DNA of 29,574 nucleotides from Smittium mucronatum (taxonomy: Eukaryota > Kickxellomycota > Harpellomycetes > Harpellales > Legeriomycetaceae). Where the stretch lies: NCBI GenBank assembly GCA_001953115.1, contig LSSL01004035.1, positions 1 through 29,574 of the forward strand, written 5' to 3'. A program made the position numbers and the translations under genes. The notes under the pieces are model-generated. The model saw only the letters and a list, made by a program, of their open reading frames with translations, had not been told where the DNA came from and searched no databases. Shown here piece by piece: positions 21,074 through 29,574 of the stretch (the first letter of the stretch is position 1; each line of letters starts with the position of its first letter).

Positions 21074-22658
21074 ATGTTAGACAGTAGTGTGTCAAAAATT
21101 TCTTTCGATATTGATAGCGAACTGACAAAAAAAAATGGAGAATTTCCAGAAAAAACAATTTGAAAGAGTACTTAGTTGTGTACCACTATTTCAACAGAAA
21201 AAAAAAAAGAATGATTGTAATGTCCAAATGGAAATAGAACATTTAAATTATAGCAACGAAAGTAGAATATAATATGCAATGCAGAACGAAAGCTTATGCG
21301 AAATAACTGAAGACTATGTTTTGATTTCTAAAAAAATACAAAAAATTTATGATAATATATGCAAAAAGCCATATATAACTATGAATAATTTAGGAGAAGA
21401 TGTATTCGATGCTACCTACAAAAATATATACTCATGCATAAGCAGAATTAATAATAATAATAATAAGATAAATATCGTAAATTTCAACGAATTAATACAT
21501 TACTGCGAAGGAAACTCTCGCGATAAGAGAAATTGTAATACATATATTTCTCACATCGATTTAGATCCAAAACAAATCAAAATATTGATTACATCTAAAT
21601 TTCTGTCTAGTAATTTTCAGAATTGTAATAATCTTCATATTGATATGAGTTGCAAAATATTATACCTGGGATATCCTGTTCTTTTAGTTGGAATATCCGA
21701 TAGATTGAAATAATTTTTGCCAATAGTTTTGGGCATAATACAGGATGAACAAGAACAAAATATATTGTGGGCTTGGAAAAAATAAAAATCCAGTTGTCAC
21801 ATTACCAATACAGTTTCAATATATCAAATCTTATATCTGACTCTGCTCCAAATTTTCATCAGCTATAAAAATATTTGATTTGAAAATAAAAAAAACAAAT
21901 TTCTGGCCACAAACATGAAGAAACATCCAATCAGTTGTTAAAAATGACCTAAAATTGTTTCAAGACAAAATTAAATAAGATATAACTTCATCCGAATTTA
22001 TAGTAGCAAAAAATTGATCGATTTATCTTGAAACTTATTTTCGAGAAAATGGAGGGAGTTTCCTGAAATTCAAGATATTATGATAAAATTAAATCGAAAT
22101 TATTTTGAGAATAATGGTAATTGGTACGAGGGGTATTAAATACTTTCTTCGAGCACAAATAATTATTCGAAAGGTTTAATTTAACAATTAAGAATAGATA
22201 TCTCGTTTGAAAAATTGATGATGTTTTAAAAATACTTATTAATTTCATTATTATACTTATAGTTATCTCTAAAACTAAAACACTGAGCTCATCCATGCCA
22301 AAATATACAAATGATATTAAATTCGGAGAAAGTTTTTATTATATTAACTTATTGGTAATTAAACTGAAGAGAAATCATTTTATATATATAGAAAAGAATT
22401 TACTTTAAAGAAAAACATCATAGATAAATTAATAAATTTCGATTACGAAGATTTTAATGAAATTAAATCCATATTTGGGATCATTTAAATACTTGAAATT
22501 AAGGGCTCAAATTTAGACTACAAAAGTATAACACGTTCGTTTAGATCTTTGTCGAAGAATTTGAAGTGTGTTCATGTTTAACGTTATCTAAAAAACCAGG
22601 CCATCTTCTTTTAATTGGCGCATATTTTAGGCGAAAAAAAGAGAGGCAGACATAAAAC
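21074..22658 (+). pseudogene. Decayed MULE transposase of the delimited element (copy 3)
   Basis: It starts with ATG (MLDSSVSKISFDIDSELTKK). A degraded Cys-containing DNA-binding block follows (NDCNVQMEIEHLNYSNESR). The longest intact piece, 21279-21713 (144 codons), ends just past the first catalytic Asp (LHIDMSCKI, D at 21642; YPVLLVGISDR). After a stop come FLPIVLGIIQDEQEQNILWA, the second Asp (NLISDSAPNFH, D at 21839) and a ruined CxxH motif (FWPQ where copy 1 keeps CWAH). The Glu region follows (NWYEG, SSSTNNYS, then ERFNLTIK one frame over, E at 22169). A KKRGRHK tail ends at about 22658. The SWIM cysteines are not readable. It is closer to copy 1 than to copy 2. Confidence 0.85.
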
Positions 22659-22978
22659 AATTTAAAATAATAAAATTCTTTCACGAAATGAATAGATTCT
22701 TTATTTATGTTTAAATTTTATATTTTTTTATAAAAATAACATAACCAAAAATAAAAACTAGTTAGATTCAAACTGTTTCAAATGTATATTTTGTTTCCGA
22801 ATTCGAATTTCTGTTAGCCATATAAATAAGTCCCGGAGTATCTTTGATTTCCACTATCCTTTTGATTTGATTTTAAAATAACTCAAAAAAATTTCTTTCT
22901 AAACATATATTATCATATTACAAATTTTTTTATAAGTATTAAGTAAAAAATCTAAATAAATAATCGTTTTCAAATATA

Positions 22979-23194
22979 ATGGGAAAAAATCTTACTATTA
23001 AATTTCTTGACATGATTAATTCCGATTTAGGAGATATTCATTGGATTTATCTTCAGTCCTCTAACTTTACTCTTTTAAAAATAACCAGTATAGAAAAGGT
23101 GAGTAAAAAAAAAAAAAGTATAAATCCGAATAAAAAATATTTTTTTCCTCCCAAAAATTCATATCAACAAAGTTGGAGTTTGTGCTATAGATAA
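22979..23194 (+). CDS. Short ORF inside the MULE, 71 residues, unknown
   Basis: An ATG-initiated frame (MGKNLTIKFLDMINSDLGDI) downstream of the transposase but within the transposon ends. A strong donor-like GTGAGT at 23099-23104 follows codon 40, and the sequence after it is A-rich and looks non-coding, so only the first 40 codons may be exonic. It could be a second MULE gene, a captured host fragment or chance. No family recognised. Confidence 0.2.
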   Translation: MGKNLTIKFLDMINSDLGDIHWIYLQSSNFTLLKITSIEKVSKKKKSINPNKKYFFPPKNSYQQSWSLCYR

Positions 23195-23311
23195 TTAATA
23201 CAAAATTTAGGTTAGTTTTCTTAATATTAGGGCTGAGGTGGGGGGGGGGGTCGATATAAAATAGCTATATATCAAGCTGCAATAGTAAAAAACAGGAATG
23301 GGGTTATATTT

Positions 23312-23581
23312 ATGCTAAGTTGTATTTTTTTTTTACTTAATTTAGAAATTCATTCGTCTTATATGAAAATAAAAACAGAAATGATCTTTCTTTCATGGAT
23401 TTTCATTTTAATTAAAATGGGCAGGAACAAAATATTTCACAATTTCTCAAAAAAAAATCTTTCATTTGATAAAATTCATTGTTGGAATAATAAATTTGAG
23501 CATTATTTAGTTTTAATAATATTTCCAAATCTGGAAAAAGATATTTTACAATTGTTTTGGCTAATGAAAAAAAGAAAATAA
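23312..23581 (+). CDS. Short ORF abutting the right TIR, 89 residues, unknown
   Basis: An ATG-initiated frame ending two bases before the right inverted repeat. A good acceptor (TTTTTTTTTTACTTAATTTAG) lies near its front, so it may be a second exon following the ORF at 22979. A simple join at GTGAGT gives the wrong phase. The C-terminal half contains HCWNNKFEHYLVLIIFPN. No domain recognised. Confidence 0.2.
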   Translation: MLSCIFFLLNLEIHSSYMKIKTEMIFLSWIFILIKMGRNKIFHNFSKKNLSFDKIHCWNNKFEHYLVLIIFPNLEKDILQLFWLMKKRK

Positions 23582-23582
23582 A

Positions 23583-23718
23583 TTAGTGATGGGGGTAAAA
23601 TTTTAGTGATGGAAAATGCAGTGAATGCCAGATTTTAGTGATTTGAGTAATATTTTAGTGATTTTAATCATATTTCGGGTTGCTCGAATAAAATTTTTGT
23701 GATAATAATATTATATCC
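23583..23718 (-). repeat. Right terminal inverted repeat of the delimited MULE
   Basis: Reverse complement of the left arm but longer, because it has one extra repeat unit of about 18 nt around an additional AATCACTAAAAT motif. Four TTAGTGAT motifs are visible on the plus strand. Confidence 0.88.
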
Positions 23719-23728
23719 GAAAAAGTTA
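23719..23728. repeat. Right 10-bp target-site duplication of the delimited MULE
   Basis: GAAAAAGTTA, identical to 20648-20657. Confidence 0.85.
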
Positions 23729-26323
23729 TGTTAGGACCACCACGAAATTCTTTCTTATTGTTTCAAAGAATAAGAGTCAATTATAGAAATTTCCAGCAAC
23801 GAAAATATTTTATGTATTTTTAGATCTAAGACGACTGATATTTTGGAAGAAATAAACTTATACCCTATTTAAATCCATAAAATTTCAAGCTGATTGGTAT
23901 TAAATCTGAAGATATAAAAAATTGTTTGTGATCGATAATTTCAGAAATACTGTGTTTTTAACAATTCAATAGTTTTTCTTTGTTTTTTCTATTATCATAT
24001 TTCTCATTAGGATCTATCAGCTAGGTATGTTTAAAATTATGATTTCTAAGATAAAAAAAAGGAATATATAGAATTTTCCTTCATCTAACTTTATTTCAGA
24101 TAATTTTTTGATTATTGAACCACTGCTAAAAACTTTAGGTATATCAAGAGTAGAACGGCTTATAAAAAATCGAGTTGCTTCTTGGGTACTCGATTATTTT
24201 CTCCATTTATTTATTTATTTATCTTTGATTTGATTTAAGATACTGTGAAATTGAGTAGTATCGGGTTTCATAGCAAATTTATTGACAATTTTGCATAGGA
24301 TACTCACAATAAACTCGTCATAGTGGAAACTTCACGAAAAAATATTGTTTAAAAAATTTAATTTTTTTTTTAAAATATTGGATTTAAATATTATATTAAA
24401 GCTTTCGCATGAAAGATTGACCAATAGGATAATTTATAACAATTTCATCAGGTTTTTATTGTTAATTAGACTTGATTTTAAGTTTCCGATCTTTATTATT
24501 AGAAATTTTTTCACTTTTTGATTGTTATATTTGTGGTATTTGACTATAAATTTTATTCTGTGATTTTCCTATTTAAATTTTTGAAGTATTTTTCTTATTT
24601 TTTAAATTGGCAAAATTTAAGCCATTAAATGTCATTATATTCATAAATTTATCTCAAAATTTAAAACCCCTCATTATATAGCGGTAAATATACTTGTTTA
24701 AAGATAAGTCAATTTACTATTCAAACATCACAGACACCACAAGCATTTCAAATGTTTATTTTGATTTATTTCAGTGTGAATTGACTCAAAACCTTAGAGA
24801 TTTAAAGCCTAGCGATCCAAAATAAAATTTTAAGCAACATTGGTTAGTTAATATACAGAATAATCTTATTGATAGTGTATTGAGCTTAACTTAGCCAAAA
24901 AATTTATAGCTAATATATTTAGTTAAATAAGGTATTTCTGGAAAAAAAAATTGTTTATTTATTATAGGCGTGTGAGTTGTTATATAAATTAGGATTAAAA
25001 GGGGTTAAAAAGTAATTGGTTAAAATTTTAATAAAAAAATTGGGAAAAAGTCTTTTGACTGTGTACATATGTGTTTTTGAGTTGGTGAAATTTTGCTCTG
25101 ATCATTTCAGAGCATATTTTTTCACATTCTGATGTAACCTTTTAAATAAGGCATTATTTATTAACTTCATGAATATATGAAAAAAAATCATTTATTTCAC
25201 GATTTAATTCCAGATTTTTAATTATAAAACATAACAGTTGTATGTATTCCTTTTATGCTTAAAATTATCTACACACAGAATTATGTAAAAATACACAGTT
25301 TTTTAAAAAATTTATATTAGAATTTGAATAAAATACTGATATTGAAATGGTTTTTAAAGAAAATGAGATGAGTTCTGAAATGAATCTATCACAGTAAATA
25401 AAAAAAGACTTGTTTAAAAATTCTCACCGTCTAAACTGAATTTTTTCCAAACCTTTCCTCTCTTTGGATTTCAAATTATGCTTTGAGAAATAGAATAGAA
25501 AAATCGAAAGCAAGTATAAGAAGTAATTAGGCAACTTCATATAATTTTAATTATAGCCCCCTCCACTCCCCCCCAACCTAAGTCGATCATATGGATATAT
25601 ATATATATATATATGTCGAAGTTTCTGATATGTCATTACCATTATTCGGAGTTCTAAGTGTATAATCTAAGGGTTCATCATGAATTGATATGCGAGTCCG
25701 ATGATAGCTGGGTTACCATGTTCTTAATGAGTTTTAAAGTTTGTTTTTTCTTTTTTTATAAATTTTTTCTTATGGGTTTTTTGTTTTTGTTTTTTTTTCG
25801 TTAAAAAATAGAACAGAGGAAAAAAAGTTTATAATATAAATGTATAGAATTTATTAGAAGTTTCAAAAAAAGGTATTAATCCGAATAGAGTTATCGTTAA
25901 TTAATGATGAGTATTTTTATTTAAGCTTTTAACACGCATAAGTATCAAATTTTCTTGTAAAAGTGTTTCTTTATTTCCAAAAAAAAGTCATAACTCTCTT
26001 TCATTTCAGGAAAAAAGCTCTGTTTAAATACAGGTCCTAGTATGCATCGGAAGCGCCATGATTAAAATTTTTGAAAAATGGCGTTTTATCCTGTTTATTA
26101 GTATTAGTATTATTTTGCTTTTATACATGCGATTACATGTACAAAAATTTTCAGTATCAATAGTGACTCATTTTTAATAATAAAAAATTCTTGTATAATT
26201 TCTCCGTTATTAGCGTAGAGGGATATTAGAATAGCTATATAATAATACCAGATCTTTGAATTGTAAGCAATCCCGTTTATTTATTATTATTAATTATTAT
26301 TACAGAAGCTATAAAATTTCCAG
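23729..26323. other. AT-rich spacer with a microsatellite
   Basis: No gene supported in 2.6 kb. It contains an (AT)10 microsatellite at 25595-25614, just after a C-rich patch at 25557-25577. Confidence 0.45.
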
Positions 26324-26428
26324 AAATTTCCAGATAGCCAAGACTTGAATTTGTATGACATGGATTCATCAGCGTCTGATTGGGTGGAATCAGATGCGAC
26401 ATGTGAACCTCCATGTATATATATGCGT
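26324..26428 (+). CDS. Exon-like stretch, 35 codons, unknown
   Basis: It lies between a CAG acceptor (end of the first of two tandem AAATTTCCAG units, 26314-26333) and a perfect donor GTAAGT at 26429. The frame encodes an acidic peptide (DLNLYDMDSSASDWVESDAT, then CEPPC) that looks more protein-like than its surroundings, and local G+C is higher. No neighbouring exon was found. It may be an isolated exon, a decayed gene or chance. Confidence 0.22.
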
Positions 26429-26490
26429 GTAAGTATACATGAATGTGTATAAATATATGTGTGTGTATGTATATAATTTAATACTATTTT

Positions 26491-26518
26491 AGATGTCGTT
26501 GATTTAGGTTCGACATCT
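26491..26518. repeat. Perfect 8-bp hairpin
   Basis: AGATGTCG and CGACATCT are separated by a 12-nt loop. It is isolated, with no T-run or gene end beside it, and its role is unknown. Confidence 0.5.
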
Positions 26519-27184
26519 CAAGTTATACTTTAATTTTTTTAATATGTTTTATAATCTATATTTATATCCAAATTTGCGTTTTTTAAATAAGTTCTATAAA
26601 AATTAGTTATTTTTATGTTTATTTGGGTTATAATAATAACATTATAAAATAAGGAATGTTTTTTTGAAGCGTTTTTTGACCTTAATCAACATGGTTTATG
26701 GTTTATAAGTATCGCATTAGCAATGTTTAAAATTTTTTCCCTTTTTAGATATTGATAAACATGATTGCTTTTCCTTTGCTTAATAATATCAAAAAAATTG
26801 CGAATTAAGTCGATAAAGCTTAGTAAATATCTTTAGTTGAAATTGATCTCCAGATCGCTGGTATAAATAAACGTTTTGAGGTATTTAATGTAAATAGATA
26901 CATCGAATAAAATCGAGTAATTGTTTTTGCATTATACAAAGTAAATTTGAAGAATTCTTATTCGGTAAAAAGGCCTTTTTGTGTATTTGAACAAATTTTG
27001 ATTAAAGTGTTTAAAATTTGTGTATTTTTTCATAGTTATTGTGTATAGAAACTTTAGATCATCCTTTTATTATAGCTATTTTTTAGCCTCAAAACTGTAG
27101 ATTATTTGCAAAAAAAAGGTTCGACTAAACGCAATTCAAATTCATACTTGGTGCTTAAAAAAACAATTACTAATTAGGATATAG
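26519..27184. other. No feature seen
   Basis: AT-rich DNA without a supported gene or repeat. Confidence 0.45.
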
Positions 27185-27589
27185 GGAAGCGAAAAATCCA
27201 TTTTATTTAGTTCAATAGAAAAAGCCAAACATGAGCAAAGGGGTCCATTGGGTGTGAAATCCTCTTCGTGCGCTTGCTGGAGTTTTATTGGTCCAAATAG
27301 AGAAGTCTTACTTAATATTGTTCTCTTAAGTTTAAACTGTGTTTTTACTTCGTTTAGGTGACAGGTAATTTTATATCGCTATATAGTTGTTGAGGCTCAT
27401 CTTTTATCTTTTAGTAAAAAAATGCAACCAACTTTAACCAAAAAATTAAAATGTAAGAACTATTTATACAAAAATAAAATATCGTTCCTTTGTCTTGTTA
27501 GATCCGATTTAAGCTCATTTACTGTTAGTTATTATCTGTATTTATTAGAAGCGTTTATTTATGCATGTTTGTATATGCCTATTTTTTAA
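27185..27589 (+). CDS. Possible spliced coding stretch, unknown product
   Basis: A 134-codon frame is interrupted by one stop (TGA 27359-27361). That stop falls inside a candidate 57-nt intron (27358-27414; AG|GTGACA donor, CTTTTATCTTTTAG acceptor). Its removal keeps the frame and joins CVFTSF to SKKMQPTLTKK. The first part contains HEQRGPLGVKSSSCACWS and has higher G+C than the flanks. There is no in-frame ATG before the intron, so the gene would need an upstream exon. The family is unrecognised. The donor is not a strong consensus, so chance is a real alternative. Confidence 0.2.
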
Positions 27590-28895
27590 AGCAAGGATTA
27601 TAACTAAAAATTGGCATAATTTACTTATGCGTATTATGCAGGGACTGATCCCCCGATTACAGCGTGGATTTAATCGAGAGTTTGACAGTAAAAGTTGTTA
27701 GAAATATAATTTACTCTTCATTAAGAACCCCCAGTATATTTGATTCCTGTCAATAAATGTTCAAATAAAGAGTTTCCTCGCTTCTAAATATTGCAGAATA
27801 TCTCAACAGCAAAAAAAGGATCTTGGGGATTATGGAATTTATTTAGTACATATTTGGATGATATGTAATGAAATGGAATGTGTGTTTTATTGGGCTATTA
27901 TTGATTGACTCATCACTAATTTGGTATTTAGAAAAAAAAGAGAAGGGGTTCTAATGTGGTAATTACGAATAGAATCAAACAAAAAGCCGTCAATCTCAAA
28001 ATAACGATATCCTCAATATAAATTAGGTCTTAAAATCGCATGGGTTTAAAAACCATACATAGATTATGGAACAGATTGATGGGCAAATAATTTAAACAAG
28101 ATTAAAAACACTACGTTGGTACATCGAAAAGAGTATGGGTGGATGTTCTTAGGGAGGGAAAAGCTATATAAAAATATGCAGAAGAAATAATAACACACAA
28201 GAATATTATTGGCAAAGATGGTTAGATAAACGAATTTGAAATCGTCGTTAAAAAGTTTATGTATTTCGATCAAAGGAAATATTTCTACACTTCCCATTTT
28301 TTACAATGAAAAATTTCATGTGAATTCTTCACTCAGATAAGATATTTTCATGATTGTCTGAAAGATGAAGTTAAGTATATTTAATTCGTATTCGAAATTC
28401 GAAATTACAACTATGTATCAAGAATATATGAACTAGCTCATTTTTTTTAATATCATTCCATGAATATTTATGTGTTTAAAAATCCGTTAATCTTATTTAA
28501 TACACGCGTGTCTGTAGCCATTGAAACCCCAAATGCTGAAGGAGCCGATGGGAAAACATCACTGGCTGGCAGGGATGCATTCAAAGTCCCGAATGGATAG
28601 TCAAACACATTATTCGAATGCCAATATTCAATATAACGATTTCACATAACTAAACTATTTTTCCTTTTCAGAATTTTTTTCGATATAAACCAAAAATTAA
28701 GGATTACAAAAGAAAATCAGAGTATGAATATTAGAGACGATACTTTTAATGGGGAGCGATAGACATCTTTTTAAAAACTATCTGGTTATCGATTTTTTTT
28801 TTGAGGTTTCATTGATATTTTTAAATTGGATGAAAGATTTATTTCTATTAAGAAATGTATGATTATACCGAGTTCCATCTAACAAGATATCTTTT
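27590..28895. other. Spacer with a G+C-richer patch
   Basis: No gene supported. A patch at about 28500-28610 is richer in G+C and open for about 30 codons (contains VAIETPNAEGADGKTSLAGR), which may be a gene or transposon remnant. The minus-strand frame at 28064-28297 was not accepted. Confidence 0.35.
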
Positions 28896-28912
28896 ATAAA
28901 TATCCTATCTTT
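28896..28912. repeat. Left target-site duplication of the 28.9-kb micro-insertion
   Basis: ATAAATATCCTATCTTT; it merges into the T-run. Confidence 0.65.
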
Positions 28913-28913
28913 T

Positions 28914-28941
28914 TTTTTGTATCTTAGAATTTTATTGTAAG
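28914..28941 (-). mobile_element. Second retroelement micro-insertion with target duplication
   Basis: On the minus strand it carries CTTACAATAAAATTCTAAGA, then TAC and poly(A). This is the tail motif of the element at 355-391 with three substitutions near the A-run. The flanks ATAAATATCCTATCTTT (28896-28912) and ATAAATATGTCCTATCTTT (28942-28960) are identical apart from a 2-nt difference, which marks a 17-19-bp target duplication. Insert and duplication overlap in A/T-rich bases, so the exact edges are uncertain by a few nt. Confidence 0.72.
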
Positions 28942-28960
28942 ATAAATATGTCCTATCTTT
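28942..28960. repeat. Right target-site duplication of the 28.9-kb micro-insertion
   Basis: ATAAATATGTCCTATCTTT; differs from the left copy only by an internal GT. Confidence 0.65.
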
Positions 28961-29544
28961 GAGCTATTAAAAGTGCATTCATGTTGGGTAGTGGGTATAA
29001 TGATTTGATTTCTTGTGCCAGAGATTGAGAATTCCCACTGCAAAACCTATTATTGATGACTCGTGGGAGGGTTTGTTATCAAGGGTTAAATAAGATGGTA
29101 TTTTTCAGTGAAACCCTATTCGAATAAGGTGGAGAAGAAATGACACAAAGTTCAGGATCAGCTTATCGATTAATTTACGAAAAGTGTGTATAAATTTAGG
29201 CTTATAGATAACAGTTAGGGACACTGCGGGGTGGAAAATAAAACCCCAATAATAATAATAACACCTCTACAAATAACTGGACACCAAGTTGAGTCATAAT
29301 TCAGACACTTTTCCCAATCTGGAGAACCAGCTGGGAAATCAAGCATTAAACATAATTGGCGTGATTAGTTTGAGAAATTCGAGGGAAATACCAATATAAT
29401 ACTTATGTGAGTACTGGGTCAAATTAATAAAGGAGGAGATAGCAGTAGAAATGCCAAACCACACTGTGGGGAAAAGTATTGAGACAATCACGGTCTTACA
29501 TTAGATCTGTACACAAAGTAGTCATAGCATGCAGGAATTCCCAC
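28961..29544. other. No named gene; G+C-richer than average
   Basis: The plus strand shows short open pieces in changing frames (for example PNLENQLGNQALNIIGVIS, later LIKEEIAVEMPNHTVGKS). They could be a decayed gene or transposon. Nothing is assignable. Confidence 0.3.
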
Positions 29545-29574
29545 TTTTTTTTTTTTTTTTTTGTATCACGGAAT
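29545..29574 (-). mobile_element. 3' end of another retroelement copy, cut by the window edge
   Basis: A run of 18 T at 29545-29562 is followed by GTATCACGGAAT, the complement of the conserved tail seen at 355-391. The A-run is the longest of the four, which suggests the youngest copy. Its body lies beyond the right edge and could be a longer, more intact element. Confidence 0.7.

Larger units (their letters stand above)
20658..23718 (+). mobile_element. Delimited MULE transposon, 3,061 bp, inactive
   Basis: Both ends are defined by long terminal inverted repeats and by a perfect 10-bp target duplication (GAAAAAGTTA) immediately outside them. Between the ends lies a decayed MULE transposase (21074-22658), then two short open frames near the right end. 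The ends begin GG on each strand (GGTTAAAACATTATT left; GGATATAATATTATT right, complement). The transposase has frameshifts and stops, so the copy cannot move itself. The intact duplication and about 75% arm identity (by eye) suggest moderate age. Confidence 0.9.

Noticed and set aside
22078..22296. Minus-strand 72-codon open frame
   Set aside because: Antisense to the Glu region of the third MULE transposase.
23240..23249. Run of ten G inside the MULE as a quadruplex
   Set aside because: A single G-run cannot by itself form the usual four-tract motif, and it is more likely slippage.
25595..25614. (AT)10 tract as an origin or telomere-like repeat
   Set aside because: Simple dinucleotide microsatellite without any supporting context.
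1..29574. tRNA, rRNA and CRISPR arrays
   Set aside because: No convincing B-box with a matching A-box, no rRNA core sequence, and no regularly spaced direct repeats were seen. A TTCGA string near 26509 lies in a simple hairpin, not a tRNA.

Overview
The window is very AT-rich DNA (G+C roughly a quarter, judged by eye) with long homopolymer runs, spliceosomal-type introns, retroelement tails with poly(A), and only one gene I can name. This is a eukaryotic nuclear genome. The one clear gene encodes a PAS-fold plus C-terminal GATA zinc-finger protein of the fungal type (C-X2-C-X18-C-X2-C, SPEWRKGP core). That points to a fungus, most likely an early-diverging lineage with an AT-rich, transposon-laden genome. 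The exact taxon cannot be fixed from this sequence.

Layout. 1-391: the 3' end of a non-LTR-like retroelement with an AATAAA signal and poly(A). 694-1541: a non-autonomous element with inverted-repeat ends; a third copy of its end lies at 4283-4419. About 2.5-8.2 kb: several short open stretches and candidate exons that I do not recognise. 8.2-9.2 kb: a strongly pyrimidine-rich leader. 9178-11364: the PAS-GATA gene, whose single 216-nt intron interrupts the PAS fold; joining the exons restores a PAS-like motif in frame. 12.1 kb: a 36-bp retroelement micro-insertion with a decayed target duplication. 14.0-23.7 kb: a graveyard of Mutator-like (MULE) transposases. It holds at least three separate decayed copies, one inside a still fully delimited 3,061-bp element (20658-23718) with about 120-135-bp terminal inverted repeats and a perfect 10-bp target-site duplication. 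23.7-29.2 kb: mostly featureless AT-rich DNA with two weak exon-like stretches. 28.9 kb and the right edge: two more copies of the retroelement tail on the minus strand.

The window reads as one regulatory gene set in a transposon-dense, decaying intergenic landscape. Two points stand out. The intact boundaries of the third MULE let its family be defined. The retroelement tail produces very short insertions that share nearly the same internal end point.
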